Position numbers and translations under genes: made by a program
In this document: one piece after another, positions 24,721-36,375 of the stretch
How the letters are laid out: each line of letters starts with the position of its first letter
Position numbering within the stretch: position 1 is the first letter of the stretch
NCBI GenBank assembly: GCA_037974665.1
Contig: CM075772.1
Location: 42,994,552-43,058,551, forward strand
Length of the DNA: 64,000 nucleotides
Source of the DNA: Ehretia macrophylla
Lineage: Eukaryota; Streptophyta; Magnoliopsida; Boraginales; Ehretiaceae
Reading direction: 5' to 3'
Notes under the pieces: generated by a model
Seen by the model: the letters and a program-made list of their open reading frames with translations, nothing else
Database searches by the model: none
What the model was told of the DNA's origin: nothing

Positions 24721-27700
24721 ATGTCCTCTATCACTAATAAATCATCGTCATCATCCTCTATCCCACTCAAAGAACCCGAGTTAAATATCCAGGCCTTTCA
24801 CCAATGCTCTAGTTTGATTTCAATCAAGCTAAGTACCAATAATTATCTATTGTGGCGCATCCAAATCACACCGTTAGTTCGCAGCATTGGTCTTCTTCAT
24901 CATTTGTTGAGTGAAGAAAAACCAGATGAAGAACTTAAGGATGATGAAGGGAAAAAAACTCCAAACCTGCAATACCAACAATGGATTAGCAATGATGGGC
25001 TTCTTACTTCGTGGATTCTTGGAACCATGAAAGAAGAAGTTTGTAGCATGATCGATGGCGAGACCGCATTCGAGATATGGACCTCTCTCGAGAAGCAGTC
25101 ACAATGGAGAAGGAAAGAAGCCTGAAAAAGATCTTGATGACAATCAAGAAAGGGTCTCGATCTCTGGAGGAATATCTAAGAGATTTCAAATCAATTTGCA
25201 ACAACCTTGCTGCTATCAAAAGTCCAGTTTCAGACCAAGACAAAGTGTTCCAGTTCGCTCATGGCTTAGGATCGAGGTATGAAAATTTTCGACTTGCTAT
25301 GCTTACTAAACCACCGTACCCTTCCTTTAGCCAGTTTTTAGTAGCTCTACAAGGACATGAGCAATCACTCGCTGCCCAAAAAGAGGAGGAAAAATCATTC
25401 CTTGAGCATGCTCAAGCATATTTTGGACAACGTGGTCGTGGTCGAAACGGTCGAGGTGGCAGACATTTTAACTCGAAGGGAAGAGGCTTTACACCTGCTG
25501 GTCGCTATAATACTCAGACCAACAACCAAAGCAATGACAGCTATCCAAATCAATTGAATACCAACACTGCTCAACCAAAAGGACAGCAACAACGACCTCC
25601 TGCCAATTCAAATAATGGTGGTAAAGTAACTTGTCAAATATGTGGAAAAATGAATCATCTTGCTATTGATTGCTGGTATAGGTTTGATTATTCCTATCAA
25701 TCTGATGATTTTCCTCAAGCTCTTGCTGCTCTTGCTTTAAATGACTCCAATGATCAGTCCTTTATTGTTGATTCGGGTGCTACCTCGCACATGACAAATG
25801 ATGCAAGCAAACTTTCTTATGTTCAGCCTTATGATGGTAAGGATGTTATTTATGTTGGAAATGGAAATAGTCTACCTATTTCTCACATTGGAGATGCTTG
25901 TGTCACTACAACTGATGGAAAATTGAATTTAAAAGATGTGTTAGTAGTTCCTAATTTGAAGAAAAATTTGTTGTCAGTTGGAAAATTTACTGCTGATAAT
26001 TCATGCATATTTGAATTCACTTCATCTGGTTTTGTTGATAAGGATCGAAAGCAAAGGACGATAGCGAGAGGAAGTAAAAAAGGCACCTATATGCTTTGGA
26101 TGGAAATTATCAAGAGGCAAATCTGAATTTTATGATTGTTTCCATAAATTTCAGAAACTGGTAGAAAATCAATTTGATCGGCGCATTAAAGTGTTTCAAT
26201 GTGATGGAGGTGGAGAGTTTAGCTCTAGTTTATTTCTTGAGCATCTTTAGAATTGTGGAATTGAATTACATATCTCGTGTCCCGGAACTCCTGAACAAAA
26301 TGGAGTAGCAGAGCGCAAACACATGCATATTGTTGAGACTGGATTAACTATGCTTTTTCATGCCAATCTTCCATTATCTCTTTGGGTTGAAGTTTTTCTT
26401 ACAACAGTATATTTAATAAACAGGTTGCCATCTACAGTCCTAAAAAATGAAAGTCCTTACTTCAAGCTTTATAAACGACAGCCTGACTACAGTGGCTTGC
26501 GGGTACTAGGTTGTCAATGCTTTCCATCATTGCGACATCACAATGGATCCAAGTTTAACAAGAAAACTTATCCTTGCATCTTTCTTGGCTACAGCCCAAT
26601 TCACAAAGGTTATAGGTGTTTAGAGCCTCAAACAAAACGTGTTTATATTTCTAGACATGTTGTGTTTGATGAAGACATTTTTCCATACAAGTCTTCACAC
26701 ATGGGAGGCTCTCAAAATTCCAAGAACTTGGAGTTGACTGAATTTCCAAATATGGATGAATGGCTTGGCTCGGGGTTTACTCCCTCAGTTCCGCAATCAG
26801 ATGCAATTCCAAATTTCAGTTCTTCAACTCATACTCGTTGTTTAAATGATGATTGTTTTGCATATTTTTCTCAAAATGTTGTAGATAATATTGCAGGAAA
26901 TTCTTCTCATTCAAATGGTCCAATTGACCTTGATGATTTGGTGAATATGGAGGGCAATTCAACTCAGCCAAATGATGCAATTCATACTGGTGATACTGTT
27001 AATACTATTATGTCGTCTACTACCTTGGAGGATGTATCACATGAATATACTACAATCAGTCCTCTTTTAGAGATTCAATCAGAAACTAATGATTCCATAG
27101 AGCCCGTAATCTCTTCAAGACCAGTTCGAGACAAAAGACCACCACTTTACCTCAAAGACTATGTTGCAATTGCCACTACATCATCCACCAGTTCAACTCC
27201 ATCCGAGCCGAGAACTTTGAAGACAGCTCTCAAAGATTCACAATGGGTTGATGCAATGAAAGATGAGTTACAAGCATTTGACACCAATAAAACGTGGGAA
27301 CTTGTTCCACGACCACCTGGTGTTAACATCATTGGTTCACGACGGGTTTACCGAATCAAATATAAAGAAGATGATTCTATTGATCGTTTTAAAGTACGCT
27401 TGGTTGCTAAAGGCTTCACACAAATGCCAGGGGTCGACTATGATGAGATGTTTAGTCCTGTGGTTAAACCAACCACTATTCGTCTTGTCATAGCTCTCTC
27501 TCTTTCCTTGAAATGGAATATGCGCCAACTCGATGTCAAAAATGCTTTTTTGCATGGGCACTTAAAAGAGACTGTTTATATGGAGCAACCTCCCGGTTTC
27601 ATTGATTCATTTTTTCCTGATCATGTGTGTTTGTTGAAGAAATCAATATATGGATTAAAACAAGCACCCCGTGCTTGGTTTGATCGTCTCTCACAATTTT

Positions 27701-28862
27701 TACTCCACCTTGGCTTCTTTTGCAGTAAAGCAGACTCGTCCTTGTTCATCTACCGCACCAGCTCTACAACTGTAGTTCTTCTCATATATGTAGATGATAT
27801 TCTTGTTGCTGGAAATAACAATTCTTTCATTGAAGGCCTTCTTCAACAATTGAGCCGTGCCTTTGCAATCAAAGATCTTGGTCTGTTACATTATTTCCTT
27901 GGTGTGGAGATCAATTATTTTGATGGTGGCATTTTTTTGTCTCAAAAGAAATACATACATGATCTCCTCTCTCGAACCAAGATGTTTGAGAGTAATCTTT
28001 TAGCCACGCCACAAGTTCTTGTAGAGAAGTTTTCATCCTCAGATAAAGTGTTAACTGATTCTACTGCCTTTCGAAGCATTATGGGTGCTCTCCAATATTT
28101 AACATTCACATGGCCAGACATTATTCATGCAGTAAACAAGGTATGCCAACATTTCAGTAATCCAACTTTGGGTCACCTCAAAGCCGTCAAACGCATTTTA
28201 CGGTATTTAAAAGGTACCCAGCATTTTGGTTTACGTTACCTTTCAACTAGTCTAATTTCCCTCTACGGATTTAGTGACGCCGATTGGGCAGGGTGTTCAA
28301 CTACACGTAGGAGTACCACAGGCTATTGTGTATTTCTTGTAGCAAATTGTATCTCTTGGTGTTCAAAGAAACAACCAACGGTGGCTCGCTCCAGCACGAA
28401 GCAGAGTATCGCTCCATGGCCTTCACCACAGCTGAATTAACTTGGGTTGCTTATCTTTTACGAGATATTGGCGTGGCTCTATCCCGTACTCCACAACTCT
28501 TTTGTGACAATGTCAGTGCCATTTATATGACTGTTAATCCAATGTTTCATACTCGTTCTAAACATATTGAGCTTGATTATCATTTTGTCCGGGAAAAAGT
28601 CGCCATGGGCACTATTGTCACACGACATGTCTCAACTCATTCTCAACTTGCTGATGTTTTTACTAAACCTTTACCCAAAGATGACTTCTCTGCATTTCGC
28701 GACAAGCTCGGTGTACATGCTCATTCCCCCTCGAGCTTGCGGGGGCATATTACGGGATCTGATATGCATGATTATAGGAATAATCATGGGGCTGATAATG
28801 ATGGTAAAAGATCTCCAGTACAATCCCCACAATCACACAAGATCGCTGGAATCAAGGATTGA
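24721..28862 (+). pseudogene. Ty1/copia gag-pol, broken
   Basis: Gag starts at ATG 24721 (MSSITNKSSSSSS). The frame shifts near 25080-25110 into LKKILMTIKKGSRSLEEY, then a CCHC knuckle CQICGKMNHLAIDC and protease FIVDSGATSHM. The frame stops at 26126. The gag-pre-integrase and the first catalytic part of integrase are deleted; the rest keeps FQCDGGGEF and GTPEQNGVAERKH. An in-frame TAG lies near 26249. RT is long and open (WELVPRPPG, LDVKNAFLHG, YGLKQAPRAW, catalytic YVDD). A 1-bp deletion near 28396 shifts RNase H into EAEYRSMAFTTAE, CDNVSAIYM and KHIELDYHFVREKV. The last frame runs into the 3' LTR. It cannot be autonomous. Domain order gag-PR-INT-RT-RH defines copia; Ale-type is a guess. 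Confidence 0.9.
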
Positions 28863-29003
28863 ATTCAAATGTTCCATTTTGGCATTCAATAATCACTCCT
28901 AGAATTCATATGTAATTAGAATCTGTTTGGTGTATATATACTTGTACAAAGATCAATAAAATCATTGCTTCCTTTGCCAAATACTAGAAAACTTTGCAGT
29001 GAA

Positions 29004-29490
29004 GGCTATTAAATCATTGACACCAGTCGAGGTTGATAACAATTATCATTATTAATGTTTGTAAAATAAGAATTAACGAAGACTTATTTCACAAGACTAA
29101 CAATTCATTTAATCTATCAGCTTCTTTAGCAGTGGGAAAATAAGAATTTGACAACAGTGGCCGTATTAGTCTTTGTAAAATAAGATTTGATGAAAATTTA
29201 TTATGAAAATATCTGAGAATTCATTTTAATAATCTGTCGGCATACACCGGCCTTGAGAAAACAAAGAATAGAGTAATAATCAACCAAGGTAAGACAACCA
29301 CGTAACATTAAAAAAAAACGAAGAAATTGCAAGTTTCTAGCAAACATAATGCAAATTTCACCTATAAATACATGAAGAAATCGACGAATGATCAGGGTAA
29401 GCAAAACAACGCAGAAAAAACTAGTTTGTGACCTAGCATTACCGTCAGAAGAACAAGATGGTAAACATAATCCCTGCTTTGTGTGCATGT
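29004..29490 (+). repeat. PP2-like upstream/first-exon module, copy C
   Basis: Homologous to 41230-41800 and to both palindrome arms (gttgataacaat, aagaattaacgaagactt, gaattcattt-aatct, agcagtgggaaaa, tctgtcggcatac). It lacks the SINE present in those copies. Ends with an ATG at 29372 and the segment KLVCDLALP followed by SEEQDG and GTAAAC, parallel to the possible first exon at 43933-44011. A frameshift (extra G in atcagggtaag) and a TGA make it non-coding here. Its left half is at 19.9-20.17 kb, separated by nested insertions. Confidence 0.6.
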
Positions 29491-29840
29491 TGTAAGTGGT
29501 GTAACCTATTAAATTATTGGTATTAGGTTACTTGATGGAAGTAACAACCTGTTCTTATAAATACATGTTAATTGATTATCTCTCTGCCCATTAGAGAGTT
29601 GTAGAATTCTATCACAAATCTACTATATAAAGAATAGGGTTAAGGCAGAGAAATCAATTAATCACTAAGTGGTTTCATCTTCCGCATCAGGTAACTAACT
29701 TATGCCCTAGTGATTCTATTGTGATGATTAGATGCTTCTGATAAATTTAATTGCAATATGTTTTGCGATAATTATGCTTACATGTAGTATCAGAGCCGCT
29801 ATATCAGATCATGTAGTCTCCTTAGGCTATCCTCAATGGA

Positions 29841-29889
29841 GTCTCTATATGGGTCTCTATAAATCATTTATAGAGACCCATATAGAGAC
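29841..29889. repeat. Perfect 24-bp inverted repeat in Harbinger left subterminal region
   Basis: Arms 29841-29864 and 29866-29889 around a single C, built from two GTCTCTATA-type motifs on each arm. Probably a transposase-binding or foldback structure of the element end. Confidence 0.8.
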
Positions 29890-30384
29890 CAAATAGTGTT
29901 TTAGAGACCCACTTAGAGACTAAGGCAAAAAAATTATTTTAGAGACTCATTTAGAGACCAAGATAAAAAAAATCTACAATGACGGTCTCTATAAAATTGA
30001 ATCCCTATATCGTGTTAATTTTAATTTTACATAATAATTTGATTATGTGTAATTTTTTATCGTGTGTTACTTTTTTTTAATTAATTGTTATTTAGATTAT
30101 CTCAATTGTTTTCCCAAATATTTCAAGCAAAAAAATATATAATTTGCGTCAAACATAACGTTTAAAAAATTAGAATTACGTTTAATTACATAATTGCATT
30201 TTGAAAAAAATGCATTAAAAATCTCTAGTTAAAAAAAACCCTACGTAAAAAAAATATTAATTAAAAATCCTCATTAATTTACCCATTAAATTAAAATTTT
30301 CTCGTGTGTTGCGTTTATATTTGTTTTTTTGTTCTTTATTTTATTCAATTTGTAAATTAATTAATTTTATTAATTTAATCACAA

Positions 30385-30820
30385 ATCTTTTATCTAAATA
30401 ATATCCATTGGATTGAATTTTCTATACTCAATCTCATCCGTCCGTTTGTTATCTCAATCACAAATCTTATCCATTGTCATATCCATTGGATTGGATTACC
30501 TTTCTTCAATATCATCCGTCCATTTGTTATCTCAATCACAAATCTTTTATCTAAATAATATCCATTGGATTAGATTTTCTGTACTCAATCTCATCCGTAT
30601 GTTTATTATCTCAATATCAAATATCTTATCCAAACCTCATCCATTGGATCAGATTTCCTTTCCTTAATCTCATCCATTCATTTCTTATCTATTTTGCATT
30701 CAATTTCCTATATATATTAAGCCCTCAATCCTTTAACACTAACAACAATTCAAGCATACAATCTCTCTCCATTGAATTGTATTTCTTTTCCTCAATCTCA
30801 ACCATTCGTTTCATTTATAT
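30385..30820. repeat. ~80-bp tandem repeats upstream of Harbinger transposase
   Basis: The phrase atccattggatt followed by caatctcatccgt and tttgttatctcaat recurs at about 30404, 30481, 30562, 30640 and, degenerate, 30768. It lies in the presumed promoter/5' leader of the nuclease ORF at 30849. The ORF over it is not conserved coding sequence. Confidence 0.7.
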
Positions 30821-30848
30821 TTTGCATTAAATTTTCTATATATATAAA

Positions 30849-32158
30849 ATGGCCCAACAAGGAACCGATTCCCCTCCATCCGACAACGAAGTCCATAACC
30901 ATGCGAATGCGATGATGATGATGTACACACAATATCAATCAGTAGTGCAGGCTGCACATGAAGCAATTACAGATCAACATGGAGGAACATCGTCTTGTCG
31001 ACGATCCATACGAAGAGATCGGGTAGGTGCCCATAATAGGCTAATTAATGATTATTTTGTTGACCGTCCTTTGTATCCTGCTTCTGAATTCCAAAATAGG
31101 TTTCGCATGAGGCGCGAAATGTTTCTGAGAATTATGGGAGATATTGTGCATTTTGACGATTACTTCAAACAGAAGCCGGATGCAGCCGGAAAGCTTGGTT
31201 TCTCACCGCATGTAAAGATGACACCCGCGCTTCGTATGCTTGCCTATAGAAACCTAGCAGATGCAAATGACGTTTATTTGAAAATTGCAGAGACCACATG
31301 TTTGGAGTCGATGATGAGATTCTGTCGTGCCATAAATGCAGTGTATGGAGACGAGTATCTTCGTCGACCAAACAATGCAGACATGTATAGGCTACTGCGA
31401 AAAGCCGATGAACGGGGATTTCCTAGAATGATAGGTAGTGTCGATTGCATGCACTGGGAATGGAAAAATTGTCCAACTGTGTGGGCGGGTACATATTCTG
31501 GGCACCATGGTTCTCCTACCATAATCCTTGAAGCGGTTGCATCGTACACACTTTGATATGGCATTCGTACTTCGGTCCACCAGGTGTACGCAATGATCTT
31601 AATGTATTATACAGCTCACCTATATTTAATGATGTTCTTGAAGGACTAGCAACGCGCATTCGGTTCACTATCAACGGGAGACGATACAAACAAGGATATT
31701 ATCTGGCTGATGGTATATATACTAAATGGTCCACCATCGTTCAAGCATTTACCGATCCACAAGGTGAAGATAAGATCTTATTTACAAGATTGCAACAGGC
31801 ATACCGTAAGGATGTCGAAAGGGCTTTTGGAATCCTTCAAGCTCGGTTTGAGATTGTTAGAGGGTTATGTCGTTTTTGGCATGAGGATGATATTGGGGAG
31901 ATTATGAAGACATGTATAATTCTACATAATATGATTGTTGAAGATAACCAGATAGAAGAAGACGATGATTTTGTTGATGATCTGTCTCGTTTTCATGTAG
32001 ACGAGCCACCTGTTGTGCCCGATCGAGATCCAATTACGATTAACGAATATTTAAACAATCGTGGACAAGTCAGGGACGAAACTGCGTACTTTCTCCTTCG
32101 AAGTGACCTTGTTCAACATGTGTGGAACGAATTTCGTGTAGGAAATATAAATTTGTAA
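30849..32158 (+). pseudogene. Harbinger DDE transposase (nuclease), one frameshift
   Basis: Starts MAQQGTDSPPSDNEV at 30849; about 436 codons over two overlapping frames, normal for HARBI1/PIF nucleases. N-terminal part: RRSIRRDRVGAHNRL and FRMRREMFLRIM, then ALRMLAYRNLADANDVYL. Catalytic region: first Asp in IGSVDCMHWEWKNCP, second in PPGVRNDLNVL, Glu in RKDVERAFGILQARFE; all three are present. At about 31550 a single G appears to be missing before ATATGGCATTC, so the first frame stops at 31556 and the second continues to 32158. Its role is to cut at the TIRs and integrate at TTA/TAA. The nearly intact frame suggests recent decay. Confidence 0.88.
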
Positions 32159-32251
32159 TCTCATTATGCAATATCATATCTAATAAAACATATATTTAAC
32201 TAATTAAAATATGAATTACAAACACATAGCTGATAAATAATACAAATACAT

Positions 32252-33164
32252 CTATTGTTCTTCATCAAGTGAAGTCATATGAGGATGATAAATGTCATTA
32301 TCAAAGTTAATCGAACGGGATGCCCTTTTTGCCATAATTGCATTTTGTTCCTCAATCATCCACGCTTTCCTAGCTGGAGTTTCGATTGCCGAAGTCTTCG
32401 TCATCATAATCTTATAATCGTTAGAAGTTTCTATTTCCTGTTTGTACTCATTCATTGTTTTTGCCATGTTTTTGGCTTGTTCATTAAGATCTTCCGCAAC
32501 GGCCTTTCCCTTTGCTTGTTTTCTAGCCTTTTTGTTTCCAATCGGCCTTGACGATCTCGGGGTTTCCGGCACTGACTCCATGGGATCGTCATTGTCAAGA
32601 GAAAAATCTGTCTCAAGTGGACTCATATTCATCACTAGACTTGCAACATCGATTATTGATCGCCATTTTTTCCCGTATTGTAAAATTGACCAACAATGTT
32701 CGAGGTTGAAATTATGACCCATAGCTGTGTATAAGCGTCTTGCGTCATCCATCTACAGAACAATTAAATATCTCTCAAAATATAATTTTAAAATTTGTTA
32801 AGTATTAAATACAATATACTCTATAAAAATACAATATATAGTATTAAAAACTCACATTGTCAATGATATTTGCTCCGCTCCTTGGTCTCATATTAACTTG
32901 AGCAAGACACTCTGCAAATTTTGTGCATTTTTGGTTTATTTGCGTCCATTGGGATTTAAGGCTTTTCGTTGATCTTTTGTCACTTGGATTGTTGGGAGGG
33001 TGAAACTCTTCATATTTTTGTAGAACTCGATTCCACATCGTTCCTGATGTTTGGTTTATACCGATCAAAGGATCTTCGCTAATCGCGATATAGGCCCGGC
33101 ACAAAGCCTTATCATCTTCATGCGTGAAATTATGTCCCCTCGAAAGTCCGTCTGTGCATTCCAT
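32252..33164 (-). CDS. Harbinger Myb/SANT-like partner protein (two exons)
   Basis: Exon 1 is 32856-33164 (103 codons), exon 2 is 32252-32752 (166 codons plus TAG), joined by a GTGAG...CTGTAG intron in phase 0; total 269 residues. The N-terminal trihelix/Myb-like part has HNFTHEDDKALCRAYIAISE, SGTMWNRVLQKYEEFHP and SLKSQWTQINQKCTKF. After the intron come FNLEHCWSILQYGKKW and a basic stretch KKARKQAKGKAVAEDL, as in NAM-associated C-terminal-domain proteins of PIF elements. In this family the partner binds element ends and helps bring the nuclease to the nucleus. No stop or frameshift is seen. Opposite strand and downstream of the nuclease (convergent). Host genes domesticated from this family exist, but its place inside the TIRs makes it the transposon's own. 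Confidence 0.85.
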
Positions 33165-33269
33165 ATCTGCTAATCTATAAAGAGGAAAATAATGATAGTT
33201 AGGTTGATTTATTTAAAAATATACTAATACTAATTCAATTAAAAAAGCTAATTTTTAAAAAAAATATAA

Positions 33270-33868
33270 GTTCCTAAATAAAAAAATTAAAAAACAAACA
33301 TTAATTAAAAAATATACTAAAAACTTAATTAAAAAAAAATAACCCTAACTATAAAAAAATCATATAATTACAAATAATTTTATATAAAACTTAAATTAAA
33401 ACATATAAAATATAAAAGCTAAAAAAAATTTAATTGCAATTAATAAATAATCAAACTAAAATAAAAAAAAATTAAATAACAAAACTAAAAAAGTTATACA
33501 AACCAAAAAACTAAATAAAAAAATTAAAAAACAAAAATTAATTAAAAAAATATACTACAAACTTAATTAAAAAAAAACTTAATTAAAAAAAACCCTAACT
33601 ATAAAAAATAATATAATTACAAATAATTTTATATAAAACTTAAATTAAAACATATAAAATATAAAAGCTAAAATTTTTTTAAGCGCAATTAAAAAATAAC
33701 CAAACTAAAAAAACTAAAATAAAAAACATTAAATAAAAAAACTAAAAAAGTTATACAAATCAAAAAACTAAATAAAAAAATTAAAAGACAAACATTAATT
33801 AAAAAATATACTAAAAACTTAATATAAAAAAAACTTAATTAAAAAAAAAAAAACCCTAACTATAAAAC
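33270..33868. repeat. AT-rich tandem repeat, ~245-bp period, about 2.4 copies
   Basis: The run ctaaataaaaaaattaaaaa recurs at about 33274, 33511 and 33767, and the ataattttatataaaactta block at about 33374 and 33620. The aaccctaac inside it is coincidental, not telomere sequence. It lies inside the Harbinger element upstream of the Myb-like gene. Confidence 0.75.
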
Positions 33869-34340
33869 ACCCCCCCCACCACCTCCTTCCCTTTTTACCT
33901 TTCCTTCCACTGCAGCGCCCCTTCTCACCATAGCGCTACCCCCCACTCCATTGCCCCCTCACCATAACGCATCACCCCCCACCCCACTGTGCCCCTCCCC
34001 TCACCAACGCGTGCCACCCCTACCCTACTACGCCCCTCCCCTCACCAACGCGCGCCACCCCCCACCCCACTGCCCCCCTCCTCACTATAACGTACCACCC
34101 CCCACCCTACTGCGCCCCTCCCCTCACCAACGCGCGCCACCCCCCACCCCACTACCCCCCTCACCGTCGCGAGCCACCACAGTACGTCCCCCCTCACCAA
34201 CGGGCGCCACCCCCCACCCCACTACCCCCCCTCCCCCCCACCATCGCGCCACCACCCTTACCATCGCGCCCCCACCCCATCTGTCCCCCACCACCCTCAC
34301 CATCGCGTCCCACTCACTGCCCCCCCACCATCAACCATTT
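33869..34340. repeat. Extremely C-rich tandem tract
   Basis: About 470 bp of C-runs (CCCC to CCCCCCC) with a variant unit containing caccaacgcgcgccacccc repeated at irregular 45-110 bp spacing. It stands between AT-rich DNA on both sides inside the Harbinger element. The G-rich minus strand could form quadruplexes and the C-rich strand i-motifs. A proline-rich open frame here is a composition artefact. Confidence 0.75.
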
Positions 34341-34571
34341 TTTTTTTCTGTTTATTTACCTTTTTTTTTTCTGTGGTATGTAATCAAATTTGTTTGTGGA
34401 TGAAGATTTGTGAATTTGTTGTTGATTTTTTCAGATCTGGTTGCATATATAGGTTGAATTCAACGTTTATTTTTTTTTTCAGCTTTTGCAGGTTGTTCAA
34501 ACGGCTATATTGTCAGAAGTTGATGTCCTTTTTTTTTTTGTTTTATTGTCTGATCAAATTTTTTTTTTTCA

Positions 34572-34686
34572 GATCTGACGTTCTGACAAGAACGTCAGAT
34601 CGTCACATGCTAAATTTAGAGACTCGTTTTTGTCTTCTTGTGTTGTCTCTATTTTTTTCAACAAATTTGTTGAAAAAAATAGAGAC
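34572..34686. repeat. Two perfect inverted repeats in Harbinger right subterminal region
   Basis: 34572-34601: arms GATCTGACGTTCT / AGAACGTCAGATC around a 4-nt loop. 34645-34686: a gapless 42-bp palindrome starting GTCTCTATTTTTTTC and ending in its complement. The second is flanked by GAGAC motifs shared with the left end. Confidence 0.8.
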
Positions 34687-35669
34687 TAGGTGCTATTTTG
34701 GAGACTCAAAGTTTGAGTGATGTCATTATTTTGCCAAAAACTATCAAATAGTGTTTTAGAGACCTCTATTGGTGATGAATTTTGATCAATAAAGTCTCTA
34801 AAATAGCAATTATTGCTATTTAGAGACCCTTTAAGGACTCCATTGAGGATGCTCTTAATGAAATTGATTTTCGAATAATGAATAGATATATCCGCTTCTA
34901 AATTTCAATTATGTAATATCATGCGCTGAGATTTAAAGAAAGGTAGCGTTTATATGTGCCCCATGAATTAAGGGAACGTCAAATCCTAAAGATCATAACT
35001 GAAGGAAAATTGGTGGCTTATGCATCTGTTTCAAGGTCTTTTGATAAAACATATCCTGACAACCTTGTTTCATATAGAATTTTCCTTTTATCCACGCATG
35101 CACGGTTTGTGGATGATAAATTATTATGCAAGAATATTAAGGGTTTGAGGATTTCTTGAGTTATATCGCATAAAAAAGACTAAAGTATTATGTGGTCTAC
35201 TGCACGTCATCCTTGCCAACGTTTTCTTTGAAACTATAAAAGATCAAGTACACTTATACATATCGCAACCGTTAAGATATGTGTTATGTAAAAGAGAAAA
35301 AATATGAAGAATAAGGCTTTATTATAAGGCATTTTCGGCACACTTATGCTCTTGGGAATGACAATCATCATGTTTTGTAATATATGTGATTGATGCTAAG
35401 TTAACTTATTATGTTAATCCAAAACATGATAGCTTTGTTCAATTACTGATTCATGGATGGTGGTTAGTGTTATTATATTAAAGCTAATTATAACAAAGTC
35501 TATTACATGTGACTTTGTTTACTTATGTATGTTTTACGGTTTTAACTGTAAACTTTGGTTCAGATATTTTTATGATGCGCTATGTTAAGATATTTTCTTT
35601 TCACTTATGGGCTCACATTAATTGAAGAAAAGAAAATATGAAAATATGATACATTAAAGTTTTAATTGT

Positions 35670-36375
35670 CATTGAATTTAAAATCCATATTAAGTTAGTT
35701 TGTTAGTCACCAAAGTGGCCAAACAAGAAAGTTTATAGATTTTCTTCACTGACAATTATTATTAAGTTTAAAATCCATATTAAGTCGGTTTGTTAGTTAT
35801 CAAAGTGACCAAACCAGAAAGTGTTGGATTTTATTCTTTGACAATTATTATTAAATTTAAAATCCAAATTAAGTTAGTTTGTTAGTCACCAAAGTGACCA
35901 AACTATAAAGTTATTGGATTTTATTGTTGACAATTACTATTGAATTTAATCCAATTAAGTTGGTTTGCTAGTCACCAAAGTGGCCAAACCAGAAAATTTT
36001 GGATTTTATTTGTTAACAACTATTATTTGAATTTAAAATCCATATTAAGTTGGTTTGTTAGTCACCAAAGTGACCAAACTAGAAAGTCCTTGGATTTTAA
36101 TAGTTGACAACTATTATTGAATTTAATCCAATTAAGCTGGTTTGTTAGTCACCAAAGTGGCCAAACCAGAAACTGTGGATTTTATCCGTTGTTAACTATT
36201 ATTGAACTTAAAATTCATATTAAGTTAGTTCGTTAGTCCCCAAAGTGGCCAACCAAGAAAGTTATGAATTTTATTCATTAATAGTTGTTATTAAAGTTAA
36301 ATCCATCTTATGTTGGTTCGTCAGTCACCAAAGTCGCCGAACTAGAAAGATTATAAATTTTATTTTCTGTCAATT
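35670..36375. repeat. Minisatellite, ~88-bp period, about 8 copies, in copia leader
   Basis: Each unit has aatccatattaagttggttt, gttagtcaccaaagtggcc and aaaccagaaa followed by a variable tggattttatt and gacaattattatt. Copies start near 35680, 35770, 35860, 35945, 36035, 36120, 36205 and 36300. Located between the LTR/Harbinger insertion and the gag remnant, i.e. in the untranslated leader. Confidence 0.8.

Larger units (their letters stand above)
20617..28998 (+). mobile_element. Ty1/copia retrotransposon with both LTRs, nested solo LTR in the 5' LTR
   Basis: 5' LTR = 20617-20779 plus 24578-24665, 251 bp in total; 3' LTR = 28748-28998, also 251 bp and nearly identical. Ends are TATTACGG...TTTGCA, the start deviating from TG. 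Target duplication GTGAA (20612-20616 and 28999-29003). The PBS tggtgtcagagcc follows the 5' LTR at 24666 and a purine-rich tract (gcttgcgggggca) precedes the 3' LTR. The element inserted at the right edge of the mini-element at 20177-20607, whose target it shares (AAAAGTGAA). The LTR pair being so similar suggests a fairly recent insertion. Confidence 0.9.
29825..34854. mobile_element. PIF/Harbinger DNA transposon with both genes
   Basis: 5030 bp. Left end GGCTATCCTCAATGGAGTC; right end, read inverted, GAGCATCCTCAATGGAGTC: 15 bp identical with small changes at the tip. Target duplication TTA at 29822-29824 and 34855-34857. It encodes a DDE nuclease (plus strand, one frameshift) and a Myb/SANT-like partner (minus strand), the two proteins PIF/Harbinger elements need for transposition. 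Subterminal regions are dense in GAGAC(C/T) motifs and contain perfect palindromes at 29841-29889, 34572-34601 and 34645-34686. Internal low-complexity zones lie at 30385-30820 and 33270-34340. Confidence 0.92.

Noticed and set aside
29362..29374. ctataaata as a TATA box for a PP2-like gene
   Set aside because: It sits directly in front of the ATG-like position, too close for a promoter; the real PP2 copy has gtaaatac there.
31165..31580. Minus-strand ORFs of 62-96 codons inside the transposase
   Set aside because: Antisense shadows of the DDE nuclease coding sequence.
33340..33870. aaccctaac motifs that look like telomere repeats
   Set aside because: Single units inside an A-rich tandem repeat, not consecutive TTTAGGG arrays.
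33951..34403. 150-codon Pro/His/Thr-rich open frame on the plus strand
   Set aside because: It is the translation of the C-rich tandem tract. No domain, no conserved start, and codon content follows the repeat.
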